Shown piece after piece: positions 7,598 through 16,671 of a stretch of 20,189 nt of DNA. The DNA is from an uncultured Barnesiella sp. (GTDB taxonomy: Bacteria > Bacteroidota > Bacteroidia > Bacteroidales > Barnesiellaceae_A): the NCBI GenBank assembly GCA_904502265.1, contig CAJGDT010000007.1, forward strand, positions 1 to 20,189. The letters are read 5' to 3'. Numbering within the stretch: the first letter of the stretch is position 1; every line of letters starts with the position of its first letter. The translations under genes and the position numbers were made by a program. The notes under the pieces are model-generated. The model did not search any database. It was not told where the DNA came from and was given only the letters and a program-made list of their open reading frames with translations.

Positions 7598-7966
7598 TTA
7601 TTTTAGTTCTTCGTCGATGCGTGGAACGGGTTGTAAAGTCGTCGGTTTATCTTGGGTTTGCGATTTCTTGTTGCTCTTCTTGGTCTTTATGATGGGGTAG
7701 GTAGAATCTTTGCGAGCGTGAGTGCGACGTATATATACGGGCCTGCGTTCGGCTTCGGGTATGGTATCGAGCTGTAATCGAAAGCGTGCTATTTCCTCCT
7801 CAAGTTGTGTATAGTCACCGGTAGTAGTAGATGTGTGGGAGCTATGCTGAGAGGTTATGAGTTGCACTATGCATAGTATACATGATGCTATGAGTAGTAT
7901 GATAGTAGCTCGGCGCTGTCCTCGGGAGAGGGCTGTCCATTTATCTAACCATTTGTGCCATTTCAT
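7598..7966 (-). CDS. Small one-TM membrane protein, unrecognised
   Basis: The protein is 122 residues from ATG 7966. An in-frame start 24 codons upstream (8038) was not used because it gives a poor N terminus and would run across the promoter region of the divergent VanZ-like gene. Residues 1-18 are basic and Trp-containing (MKWHKWLDKW), residues about 19-40 form one membrane helix, residues about 50-75 are a likely short coiled coil (TQLEEEIARFRLQLDTIPEA), and the rest is Lys/Ser/Thr/Pro-rich and probably disordered. 'SRGQRRATIILL' before the helix recalls the N terminus of Bacteroidota helix-hairpin-helix (ComEA-like) proteins, but no helix-hairpin-helix domain follows. It precedes folP by 114 bases on the same strand. 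Function unknown. Confidence 0.6.
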   Translation of the reverse strand: MKWHKWLDKWTALSRGQRRATIILLIASCILCIVQLITSQHSSHTSTTTGDYTQLEEEIARFRLQLDTIPEAERRPVYIRRTHARKDSTYPIIKTKKSNKKSQTQDKPTTLQPVPRIDEELK

Positions 7967-7988
7967 AACCAATATTTTTTGTTGTTTC

Positions 7989-8019
7989 TTGTGTTGTATA
8001 TAGCAAACACCTACCTTTG
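7989..8019 (+). promoter_or_regulatory. Bacteroidota-type promoter for the VanZ-like gene
   Basis: CTTG ends at 7991 and TACCTTTG (exact TAnnTTTG) lies at 8012-8019, with a 20-base spacer after the TTG. Transcription would start near 8026, about 40 bases before the VanZ-like ATG at 8067. The site lies in the 100-base gap between divergent genes. Confidence 0.6.
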
Positions 8020-8066
8020 TAAAGTAATTTTTAACCAAGCATCTCCATAGATCAATAGTCTATATC

Positions 8067-8480
8067 ATGTTGCGATATGTACGCCATATACCGCCCTATT
8101 TACCCACTATACTTGTTGTGGTGTTTATCTGCTATGCATCGTTGTTTAGCGATCCGTTTCCTGAACAAGAGCGATGGCTGAATTTTCCGGGATCGGACAA
8201 GTTGGTGCATTTTATTATGTATGGTGGTCTAACAGCAACATTCTGTTTTGATTACTATCGTCGTCACGCAGAGTCGCTCAAACTTTGGCTATTTCTTGTG
8301 GTACTTACTGTAGCCATAGTTTTGGGAGTTGTTATGGAGTGGTTACAGATGAGTATGGCGTTGGGGCGCACGGGTGACATATTAGATGTCGTAGCCAATT
8401 CATTAGGAGCTTGCTTGGGTGTTGTGACCGGTAATAAAATTTTTGCAAAGTTGTTTGCTATATACCGATTACAAAAGTAG
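8067..8480 (+). CDS. VanZ-like family membrane protein
   Basis: The 137-residue protein has about four membrane segments (about 11-27, 47-62, 72-90 and 106-122). It carries the conserved polar residues of the VanZ-like family: D44-K45-x-x-H48 in SDKLVHF, E91 and Q94 in EWLQ, R101, D104 and D107, and N111 before the glycine-rich last helix (NSLGACLG). VanZ itself gives low-level teicoplanin resistance in enterococci, but most short homologues are uncharacterised and resistance should not be assumed. In Flavobacterium genomes I recall a VanZ-like gene near ruvA-sprA, so its place here may be old synteny. It has its own promoter, and the next gene, ruvA, also has a promoter. Confidence 0.85.
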   Translation: MLRYVRHIPPYLPTILVVVFICYASLFSDPFPEQERWLNFPGSDKLVHFIMYGGLTATFCFDYYRRHAESLKLWLFLVVLTVAIVLGVVMEWLQMSMALGRTGDILDVVANSLGACLGVVTGNKIFAKLFAIYRLQK

Positions 8481-8538
8481 TCAAAGGGGGACAAATATCC
8501 AATTTATTTAATAATTTATTCGCATCAAATCGGAGTAC

Positions 8539-8570
8539 TTTGCGATTACCAAATCTTTGTATTATTTTTG
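8539..8570 (+). promoter_or_regulatory. Bacteroidota-type promoter for ruvA-sprA
   Basis: TTTG at 8539-8542 is followed after exactly 20 bases by TATTTTTG at 8563-8570, an exact match to TTTG-N(19-21)-TAnnTTTG. Transcription would start near 8577, about 20 bases before the ruvA ATG. No second promoter is visible in the 38 bases between ruvA and sprA, so this probably also drives sprA. Confidence 0.7.
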
Positions 8571-8597
8571 TTCTATAAAATATAACACACAAATCGT

Positions 8598-9182
8598 ATG
8601 ATAGAATATATATGCGGTGAGGTGGTCGAATTGACCCCTGCATCGGCCGTGATTGAGACTTCGGGAGGCGTAGGTTATTTCCTACACATTTCACTCAATA
8701 CGTTTTCGGCGTTGAAGCAAGGTGAACGTGCACGTCTGTTGGTGCATGAGGCAATACGTGAGGATGCTTATCTGCTCTACGGTTTCAAAAGTCGCAAAGA
8801 GCGTGAATTGTTTCAATTGCTTATATCAGTGTCGGGTGTAGGACCTAATACTGCAAGAATGATTTTGTCGGGATTGTCGCCCGAAGAATTTGAACAAGTT
8901 ATTGCTACTGAGAATGTTGGCTTGCTTAAATCGGTAAAAGGCATAGGAGCAAAAACTGCACAAAGAATAATTGTTGACCTCAAGGATAAAATAAAATCGG
9001 TAGGTTCTCCGTTAGTAAGTAGTATGCCGCGTGTATCGGAGACTTACGAAGAGGCCGTAGCTGCCTTATCAATGTTGGGTTTTGCCCCACAAGCTTCGCA
9101 AAAAGTTGTGCAAAAGTTGCTGCAAGATACGCCCGGTATACGGGTCGAAGAGGTCATAAAGCAAGCGTTAAAAATGCTTTGA
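8598..9182 (+). CDS. ruvA: Holliday junction DNA helicase subunit RuvA
   Basis: RuvA binds four-way DNA junctions as a tetramer or octamer and loads the RuvB motor for branch migration in recombination and repair. The 194-residue length is normal. Domain I (about 1-63) is an OB fold beginning MIEYICGEVV and ending LLYGF. Domain II holds two helix-hairpin-helix motifs, SGVGPNTA at 79-86 and KGIGAKTA at 114-121, that bind the junction arms. After a flexible linker (about 135-147), domain III (about 148-194) is the three-helix module that contacts RuvB (EEAVAALSMLGF). No ruvB or ruvC lies in the window. The stop is 38 bases before sprA. Confidence 0.97.
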   Translation: MIEYICGEVVELTPASAVIETSGGVGYFLHISLNTFSALKQGERARLLVHEAIREDAYLLYGFKSRKERELFQLLISVSGVGPNTARMILSGLSPEEFEQVIATENVGLLKSVKGIGAKTAQRIIVDLKDKIKSVGSPLVSSMPRVSETYEEAVAALSMLGFAPQASQKVVQKLLQDTPGIRVEEVIKQALKML

Positions 9183-9220
9183 TACTCGTTGGCCGTATGT
9201 TGAACATGGCAAACGCATAG

Positions 9221-12200
9221 ATGAAAATAATAGAGAGATTTCATATCTTTTTTCTACTTTTTCTTGGCATAGTGACACTGTCGCTCCCTGCCAATGCTCA
9301 GAAGGCAACCACCTCTAAGGCGGCTGCCGATACTACTGTGCGCTATCCTGTTACAAAGACTATACCCGAAAATTACGAAGATATAGGCGCTGAAGGTGCT
9401 GTTGACTTGCGTACACCCTCTAATATCACCAGTGAGATAGAGTATGACCCAATTACCAACCGCTACGTTTTGCGTACGCGCGTAGGTGAGACAGAGATTG
9501 CTACCCCCTTCTCACTTACTGCCGAGGAGTATGGCAACTATAGTTTCCGAAAGTCGATGGAGGCTTATTATCGCGAGAAGAATGCCTATGACCCCGAAAC
9601 TGCCGAAAAAGATAAGTTTGACTTCCTCGATATGAACTTTAGCCTTGGTCCTTTGGAGAAAGTCTTTGGACCCGGTGGTGTACAACTGAAAACACAAGGT
9701 AGTGTTGACGTGAACATGGGTGTGAAATACAACAAGATAGACAACCCTGCACTCTCACTCGAAGCTCGTTCTAAGACTTATTTCGATTTCGATACCAAGA
9801 TACAAGCATCGGTTAATGCCAAGGTGGGTAATAAACTTGCATTTAATCTCAATTACAATACCGATGCAACCTTTGCCTTTGACTCTCAAAACCTTAAACT
9901 TCAATTCCAGGGCGAGGAAGATGACATTATCAAGAACATCGAGGCCGGTAATGTGTCTATGACAACCGGTTCGTCTCTTATACGTGGTAGTACATCGCTC
10001 TTTGGTTTCAAGACTACGATGCAGTTTGGCAAACTTACGGCTACAGCACTTGTGTCGCAACAACAATCGGAGACCAAGACAGTGAGCACCAGTGGTGGTG
10101 TACAGACTACGCCTTTCGAGTTTAATGCCGACCAATATGACGAGAACCGCCACTTCTTCTTGGCTCACTATTTCCGCGACAACTATGACCAATTTGCATC
10201 GAAACTACCTTATGTACAGTCGGGTATCACTATAAACCGTATAGAGGTGTGGGTAACCAATAAGCAAGGTAAGTATGATCAGGCTCGCAATATAGTGGGT
10301 TTTATGGACTTGGCCGAGAGCAACCACATCTATAACGACCATTGGGTAAGCTCGGGTAATCCTCTTCCTTCAAACAATGCCAATACATTGCTTAGTGAAA
10401 TCAAGTCGCAATATCCCGCGGCTCGTAATATCAGTAATGTATCGCAAGCACTTGAGGGATTGGTAGCTTATGGTTTTGAAGGAGGACAGGACTATGTAAA
10501 GATTGAGAGTGCCCGCAAACTGGGTACGAACGAGTATACGCTCAACAGCTCATTGGGTTATATCTCGCTTAAGGTTGCGCTTAATTCCGATGAAATGGTA
10601 GCTGTTGCCTTTGAATATACCTATGGCGGACAAGTATACCAAGTAGGTGAGTTCTCATCTGATATTACTGCAACCGATCAATGTCTTTACTTGAAGTTGC
10701 TTAAAGGTGTAACTGTTTCGCCGCATCTTCCCATCTGGGACTTGATGATGAAAAACGTATATTCGCTCAATGCCTATCAGTTGAAGAAAGATCATTTCCG
10801 ACTCGATATCAAATACTTGAGTGATACTACCGGAGTGCTTCTCAACTACATTCCTGCCGGTAATATTGCCGAAAAGACCTTGCTACAAGCGATGAACCTC
10901 GACCGTCTCGATGCCAACCAAGAGAGCAATCCCGATGGTTTTTACGACTATATTGAGGGCTACACTGTGCAATCTAGTAATGGTCGCATTATATTCCCGG
11001 TAGTAGAGCCTTTTGGTAGCCACTTGACTCGTGCTATAGGTAATGAGGAGATAGCTAAACGCTATGTATTCCAAGAGTTGTACGACTCGACGCTTACCGT
11101 GGCGCAACAGGTGTCCGATCGAAACAAGTTTGTCATCATGGGTGAATACATGGCATCGTCGGGTTCTGAGATAAGTCTTGGAGCGATGAATGTGCCTCGC
11201 GGATCGGTAGTTGTAACGGCCGGTGGTGTGACTTTGGTGGAAAATAGCGACTATACGGTCGATTATACAATGGGTACTGTGCGAATACTCAACCAGAGCA
11301 TTATCGATGCAGGTACACCTATCAATGTGTCGCTCGAAAATCAATCGATGTTCAACATGCAGCGCAAGACCATGTTGGGACTTGATCTTACTTATGCCTT
11401 CAGCAAAGACTTTAAGGTAGGAGGTACCATCTTGCACTTATCCGAGATGCCCATAACTAATAAGGTAAACACCGGTAGTGAGTTGCTCAATAATACGTTG
11501 TGGGGAGTGAACCTTTCTTATAACACCAAGTTCAATTGGCTTACCAACTGGCTCAACTATATACCCACAGTCAATGCCACAGCACCCTCTACTCTGTCAA
11601 TAACCGGAGAGTTTGCCCAACTTGTCACTCATCAAGCACCGCAGGGTAGCCAGAAGGGTATGTCGTATCTCGACGATTTTGAGTCGACCCAAACGGGTAT
11701 CGACTTGCGATCGCCCTATGCATGGAACATTGCTTCTACACCCTCAATGTTTCCCGAGGCAATGCTTAATAATGATGTAGAGTATGGAAAGAATCGTGCG
11801 CTCATGTCATGGTATTATATCGACCGTATGTTTACCGACAAGAATACTTCGCTTGCACCGGCTCACATTAAAAACGATTACGACCAACTTTCAAATCCTT
11901 ATGTGCGTGAGGTAAGTATACATGAGATGTTCCCCAATAAAGAGTTGAGTTATGGTGAGAGTACAACTATACAAACCCTCAACCTCTCGTTTTATCCCGA
12001 CGAGCGTGGACCTTATAACCTCGATACCGAACGTATCGATAGTGATGGTAAGTTGCTTAACCCCGAGAGTCGCTGGGGTGGTATCATGCGCAAGATGGAT
12101 AATACCGACTTCGAAACCGGTAATATAGAGACCATACGCTTTTGGATGATGGACCCCTTCCTCGATCCTGAAAACCCCAACTATGAGGGTGGTGATCTTT

Positions 12201-15200
12201 ATATCAACTTGGGTGAAATATCGGAAGATATTCTTAAAGATGGTATGAAGTCGTTTGAAAACGGATTGCCTATTGATAGTGACTCTACACACATCGTTTC
12301 GACCAATTGGGGTAAAGTGTCGCGCAATCAATCGCTCACATACGCCTTTGACAATACTGCCGGTGCTCGCAAGAAACAAGATGTGGGTCTCGATGGTCTT
12401 AGCAACGACGAGGAGTTCTCGTTCTCTACATATCAAAGATTCCTTCAAAATCTCGATAATCGCTTGTCGGCCGAGGCTCAAGCACGTTTGCGTCAAGACC
12501 AATTTTCGCCCTATAATGACCCTGCCGGAGACAACTATCACTTCTATCGAGGTGTAGACTATGACAACGAACAACGTTCGGTGTTGGAGCGATATAAACG
12601 ATACAATGGTGTTGATGGTAACTCGTCTTCGAACGAAGATGTTAATGACCCCTATTACCAATCGTCACGCAGTGTGCCTGATGTTGAGGATGTTAACCAA
12701 GATAATACGCTCAATGAGTATGAGCGTTATTTCCAATATCGCATTTCTATTCGTCCCGAAGATTTGGTTGTAGGTCGTAACTTTATTACCGACTCAACTT
12801 CGACTGAGGTGACCTTGCGCAACGGACAGAAAGGTCGTGCTGTATGGTATCAATTTAAGGTGCCGGTAAGCGAATTTGAAAACAAAATAGGATCAATAAA
12901 CGACTTCAAGACTATACGTTTTATACGTATGTTTATGACCGGATTTAAGAAAACTACTCACTTGCGTTTTGCTACCTTTGAGTTGGTGCGTGGTGAATGG
13001 CGTACTTATCAATATTCGCTCAACAACAAGAGCAATGCACCCACACAAGGTCGCTTGGATATGAGTGTTGTAAACATTGAGGAGAATGCGGGACAACGCC
13101 CTGTTAACTATGTTTTGCCTCCCGGTGTAACTCGTATTGTCGATCCTAGTCAGTCACAGGCAACACAGCTCAATGAGCAAGCTTTGGCATTGAAGGTTAA
13201 TGATTTGCAGTCGGGTGAAGCGTTGGCTGTGTACAAAAACATCAGTATGGACTTGCGCCATTATAAGCGTATACAAATGTTTGTGCATGCCGAGAAACTT
13301 ATTGACGACTATACCAATTTGCAAGATGGCGACTTGACCGTATTTATGCGTTTGGGTAGTGATAGCCGTTCGAACTATTACGAGTATGAAATTCCTCTTA
13401 CTCTTACTCCCGAAGGTTATTACAGTACTTACAATCCCAGCGATCAATATGCGGTATGGCCGGTAGAGAATATGTTCGACTTTGCCTTGGAGCGATTGCC
13501 CGAACTCAAGACTCAGCGCAATAGAAGCAAGAAGACTGACAATACTAATGTGTCATTTGCCGAACCATTCTCAATGTACGACCCCGACAATGAGCACAAT
13601 CGTATGACGGTTGTGGGTAATCCCTCGTTGTCAAATGTACGCACAATACTTATAGGTGTGCGCAACAATTCGGGTAATGTCAAGAATGGTACTGTGTGGG
13701 TCAATGAGCTGCGTCTTACCGACTTCGACCAAAGTGGAGGTTGGGCTGCTAAAGGTAATGTCAATTTAGGAATTTCGGATATTGCTACTGTCAATGTAGG
13801 TGGTCATATCGAGACATCGGGCTTTGGCTCTATAGATCAAAGCCTTACCCAACGTCGCATGGACGACTATTACCAGTATAATGTTGCTACACAAGTCGAT
13901 TTTGGTCGTTTCCTTCCTGAGAAGGCACAAGTGTCAGCTCCCTTGTATTACTCTTACTCCGAGCAGGTTACTACACCTCAATACAATCCGGTTGATGAGG
14001 ATGTACGCTTGCAGGATGCTTTGGATGCAACTGAGACTAAGCACGAGCGCGACTCTATATCGAGCCTTGCCCTTGAGCGTCGTACTGTAGAGAGTCTTAG
14101 TATAACCGGTGTGAAGGTCGATATCAAGAGTGAAAATCCTATGCCCTACGACCCCGCCAACTTTACACTTGGCTACTCTTACAACCGTCAAAGTAACGAA
14201 GAACCTACAACAACATATGAGAATACCTACGACCATCGAGGAAGCCTTACATACTCATATACGCCTTATGTCAAGCCTTTCAAGCCCTTTGCAGGCATCA
14301 AAGGTGAGTCTAAGAATCTCAACTTCCTCAAGGAATGGGAACTTAATTATGTGCCTACCAATATCACATTTAGCACCAACGTTTCACGTTACTATTATGA
14401 ACAACAGACTCGCGACCTCAACTCTATTGTGTCGGGAGTAAAAGGTATAGAATTGCCTGTAGCCGTAAGTAAGAACTTCTTGTGGGATCGCCAATTCTCT
14501 TTGCAATGGAACTTGACCAAGTCGCTCAATTTCTCATTGCAAACAATGACCAATGCTCGCATTGAAGAGCCTGCCGGTGCTGTCAATCGCGATTTATTCC
14601 CCAATGAGTATGCACAGTGGCAAGACTCGGTGTGGAGCAGCGTGAAAGGATTGGGCTCGCCTTGGGATTATAACCAAACATTCAATGCATCGTGGACTGC
14701 ACCTTTCAACAAGATTCCGGTGCTTGACTTCCTTACCTTCTCGGTGAAGTATAATGCCACATATAACTGGCAGAAGGGTACTCAGATTGAGGGCGTAGAC
14801 ATGGGTAATGTGATAAGTAACCAGGGTCAATGGAACTTTGATGGTCGTATCAATCTGGAGCAATTCTACAACAAGATACCCTACTTGGAAAAGGTAAACA
14901 AGCGTTTTGCCTCGTCTGGCAAGAGTGGACGCGCCAAGAGTAGGGACAATAAGCAAAAGAACAAGTATGAGCGTACTATCACGCTCAAAGAAGATACAAG
15001 TGTGGTTGTGCGACACAACCTTCGTAATAAGAAGGTAAATGTTGTGGCTACCAATCTTAAGGGAGAGTCTATTACCATAGAGAGTCGTATTGTTGATGAT
15101 AATAATGTTGAGATATTGACACGTGGTAAGCGACAAATCAAGGTGCGTGTTACCATACCCGAGGAGGAGAAGACATTCTGGAGCGAGGCTGCACAATACT

Positions 15201-16612
15201 CTGCTCGTTTCTTAATGATGTTCCGCTCAGTCAGTGCGCGTTATCGCGAGGTAAGCTCGATGAACCTACCTCTGTTCCGACCGATGGTAGGCGATGGCTT
15301 TGGTCAGACAATGGCCTATGGACCCATGGCTCCGGGTCTCGACTTTGCTTTCGGATTTACCGATGAGAGTTTTGTGCAACGCGCTATCGATAACAATTGG
15401 CTTATACGTAATGAGTTGCAAATCAATCCTGCCGTTACCGGCAAGACACAAGAACTCAACGTAGATGTCGATATAGAGCCTATTACCGGCTTGAAGATTA
15501 AACTTACGGGAAACTGGAATAAGACCAATTCATCGCAAGTGCAATTTATGTTTGAAGGTAGTCCTACTATGTATGGTGGTAACTACACTAAGACCCACAT
15601 AGCTATACTTACCTCACTGCGAGCATCGTCGGTTGAAAATGGTTATCAATCGGACGCTTTCGACCAATTCTTGCAAAACCGTGAGATAATCGCTGCACGT
15701 TATGAGCAAAAGTATGCCGGTACAACATATCCCTCAACAGGATTTATGTCGGGTCATCCCCTGGCAGGTCGTCCTTACGACAGCAACAATGGTCGTATTA
15801 ACAAATCGTCGCCCGATGTGATGATACCGGCCTTCCTTGCGGCTTATACAGGTAGTAATGCAGGTAATATTGCTCTCACTGCCTTCCCCGATATGTCGGC
15901 CATATTGCCCAACTGGCGTATTACTTACGACGGTTTGATGCAGATTCCGGCTATTAAGGAGCACTTTAAGAACTTTACCATCAACCATGCCTACCAATGT
16001 ACTTATGCTGTGGGTTCATACTCATCATTTATGAACTGGATAAATACCGGTGGTAATGATATGGGCTTTACACTTGATGAGTTGTCGGGTAATCCCGTTC
16101 CTTCATCACCCTATGATATACAGTCGGTAACACTTACTGAGCGTTTTGCCCCCTTCATTGGTGTGAATGCCACGATGAAAAACAATATTACAATTCGTGC
16201 CGAATATAATGATAGTCGTGTGCTCACTCTCAATTCATCGGCCGGACAGTTGGTTGAGGCCAATACTACCGATATTACTGTTGGTGTCAGCTACAAAATT
16301 GCCGACTTCAACAAGATATTGAAGATAGGTAGCAAGCAAACGGGTGTAAATAACGACCTTACCATCAATGGCGACTTCTCATGGCGCAATACCATATCGC
16401 TCATTCGTCGCATTGACGAGAACTATACACAAGCCACTACCGGAACGCGCACATTGTCCCTGAAGGCTACTGCCAACTATGTGTTGAGCAAGCGCATCAC
16501 GCTGGGATTGTACTACGATCACCAGGTCAACACTCCCCTGGTATCATCATCGGCCTATCCGGTAACAAATAGCAATTATGGTGTGTCAATACAACTCTCA
16601 CTGGTGAAGTAG
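9221..16612 (+). CDS. sprA: SprA/Sov, type IX secretion outer-membrane translocon
   Basis: SprA (Sov in Porphyromonas) is the very large beta-barrel pore through which type IX secretion cargo crosses the outer membrane; the Flavobacterium protein is a 36-strand barrel. This protein has 2463 residues, close to the family's roughly 2400-2500. It starts with a signal peptide (MKIIERFHIFF, cut ANA|Q near residue 26). Throughout there are amphipathic strand pairs rich in Tyr, Asn, Thr and Gly, as expected of a barrel. YLDDFE at 816-821 matches a strongly conserved SprA motif. A Lys/Arg-rich segment at about 1895-1915 leads into a conserved-looking module (KYERTITLKEDTS, then RHNL) and a charged stretch to about 2000. 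The C terminus ends in an aromatic-poor strand (YGVSIQLSLVK). The frame is uninterrupted. ruvA-sprA adjacency is typical of the phylum; no other secretion component is in the window. Confidence 0.96.
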   Translation: MKIIERFHIFFLLFLGIVTLSLPANAQKATTSKAAADTTVRYPVTKTIPENYEDIGAEGAVDLRTPSNITSEIEYDPITNRYVLRTRVGETEIATPFSLTAEEYGNYSFRKSMEAYYREKNAYDPETAEKDKFDFLDMNFSLGPLEKVFGPGGVQLKTQGSVDVNMGVKYNKIDNPALSLEARSKTYFDFDTKIQASVNAKVGNKLAFNLNYNTDATFAFDSQNLKLQFQGEEDDIIKNIEAGNVSMTTGSSLIRGSTSLFGFKTTMQFGKLTATALVSQQQSETKTVSTSGGVQTTPFEFNADQYDENRHFFLAHYFRDNYDQFASKLPYVQSGITINRIEVWVTNKQGKYDQARNIVGFMDLAESNHIYNDHWVSSGNPLPSNNANTLLSEIKSQYPAARNISNVSQALEGLVAYGFEGGQDYVKIESARKLGTNEYTLNSSLGYISLKVALNSDEMVAVAFEYTYGGQVYQVGEFSSDITATDQCLYLKLLKGVTVSPHLPIWDLMMKNVYSLNAYQLKKDHFRLDIKYLSDTTGVLLNYIPAGNIAEKTLLQAMNLDRLDANQESNPDGFYDYIEGYTVQSSNGRIIFPVVEPFGSHLTRAIGNEEIAKRYVFQELYDSTLTVAQQVSDRNKFVIMGEYMASSGSEISLGAMNVPRGSVVVTAGGVTLVENSDYTVDYTMGTVRILNQSIIDAGTPINVSLENQSMFNMQRKTMLGLDLTYAFSKDFKVGGTILHLSEMPITNKVNTGSELLNNTLWGVNLSYNTKFNWLTNWLNYIPTVNATAPSTLSITGEFAQLVTHQAPQGSQKGMSYLDDFESTQTGIDLRSPYAWNIASTPSMFPEAMLNNDVEYGKNRALMSWYYIDRMFTDKNTSLAPAHIKNDYDQLSNPYVREVSIHEMFPNKELSYGESTTIQTLNLSFYPDERGPYNLDTERIDSDGKLLNPESRWGGIMRKMDNTDFETGNIETIRFWMMDPFLDPENPNYEGGDLYINLGEISEDILKDGMKSFENGLPIDSDSTHIVSTNWGKVSRNQSLTYAFDNTAGARKKQDVGLDGLSNDEEFSFSTYQRFLQNLDNRLSAEAQARLRQDQFSPYNDPAGDNYHFYRGVDYDNEQRSVLERYKRYNGVDGNSSSNEDVNDPYYQSSRSVPDVEDVNQDNTLNEYERYFQYRISIRPEDLVVGRNFITDSTSTEVTLRNGQKGRAVWYQFKVPVSEFENKIGSINDFKTIRFIRMFMTGFKKTTHLRFATFELVRGEWRTYQYSLNNKSNAPTQGRLDMSVVNIEENAGQRPVNYVLPPGVTRIVDPSQSQATQLNEQALALKVNDLQSGEALAVYKNISMDLRHYKRIQMFVHAEKLIDDYTNLQDGDLTVFMRLGSDSRSNYYEYEIPLTLTPEGYYSTYNPSDQYAVWPVENMFDFALERLPELKTQRNRSKKTDNTNVSFAEPFSMYDPDNEHNRMTVVGNPSLSNVRTILIGVRNNSGNVKNGTVWVNELRLTDFDQSGGWAAKGNVNLGISDIATVNVGGHIETSGFGSIDQSLTQRRMDDYYQYNVATQVDFGRFLPEKAQVSAPLYYSYSEQVTTPQYNPVDEDVRLQDALDATETKHERDSISSLALERRTVESLSITGVKVDIKSENPMPYDPANFTLGYSYNRQSNEEPTTTYENTYDHRGSLTYSYTPYVKPFKPFAGIKGESKNLNFLKEWELNYVPTNITFSTNVSRYYYEQQTRDLNSIVSGVKGIELPVAVSKNFLWDRQFSLQWNLTKSLNFSLQTMTNARIEEPAGAVNRDLFPNEYAQWQDSVWSSVKGLGSPWDYNQTFNASWTAPFNKIPVLDFLTFSVKYNATYNWQKGTQIEGVDMGNVISNQGQWNFDGRINLEQFYNKIPYLEKVNKRFASSGKSGRAKSRDNKQKNKYERTITLKEDTSVVVRHNLRNKKVNVVATNLKGESITIESRIVDDNNVEILTRGKRQIKVRVTIPEEEKTFWSEAAQYSARFLMMFRSVSARYREVSSMNLPLFRPMVGDGFGQTMAYGPMAPGLDFAFGFTDESFVQRAIDNNWLIRNELQINPAVTGKTQELNVDVDIEPITGLKIKLTGNWNKTNSSQVQFMFEGSPTMYGGNYTKTHIAILTSLRASSVENGYQSDAFDQFLQNREIIAARYEQKYAGTTYPSTGFMSGHPLAGRPYDSNNGRINKSSPDVMIPAFLAAYTGSNAGNIALTAFPDMSAILPNWRITYDGLMQIPAIKEHFKNFTINHAYQCTYAVGSYSSFMNWINTGGNDMGFTLDELSGNPVPSSPYDIQSVTLTERFAPFIGVNATMKNNITIRAEYNDSRVLTLNSSAGQLVEANTTDITVGVSYKIADFNKILKIGSKQTGVNNDLTINGDFSWRNTISLIRRIDENYTQATTGTRTLSLKATANYVLSKRITLGLYYDHQVNTPLVSSSAYPVTNSNYGVSIQLSLVK

Positions 16613-16636
16613 GGTGAGAGGCTCAATAAATAGATG

Positions 16637-16671
16637 AATGGGTGTGAATCAGTCTTTGATACGCACCCATT
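16637..16671. terminator. Possible weak terminator hairpin between sprA and the CPBP gene
   Basis: AATGGGTGTG (16637-16646) can pair with CGCACCCATT (16662-16671) with one G-U wobble around a 15-base loop. It lies 24 bases after the sprA stop and overlaps the last codons of the convergent CPBP gene. There is no clear run of T after either arm, so a terminator role is uncertain. Confidence 0.3.

Noticed and set aside
7967..8038. Upstream extension of the small membrane protein to an earlier start at 8038
   Set aside because: The added 24 residues show no domain and would cross the promoter of the divergent VanZ-like gene.
8067..8480. Calling the VanZ-like protein an antibiotic resistance determinant
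   Set aside because: Only the family fold is visible; there are no vanHAX-type genes, and most short VanZ-like proteins have no link to resistance.
11891..12661. Long antisense frames inside sprA (this one of 256 codons, others at 14594-15196 and 10883-11437)
   Set aside because: They are shadows of the strongly biased sprA coding frame, with no promoter and no recognisable domain.
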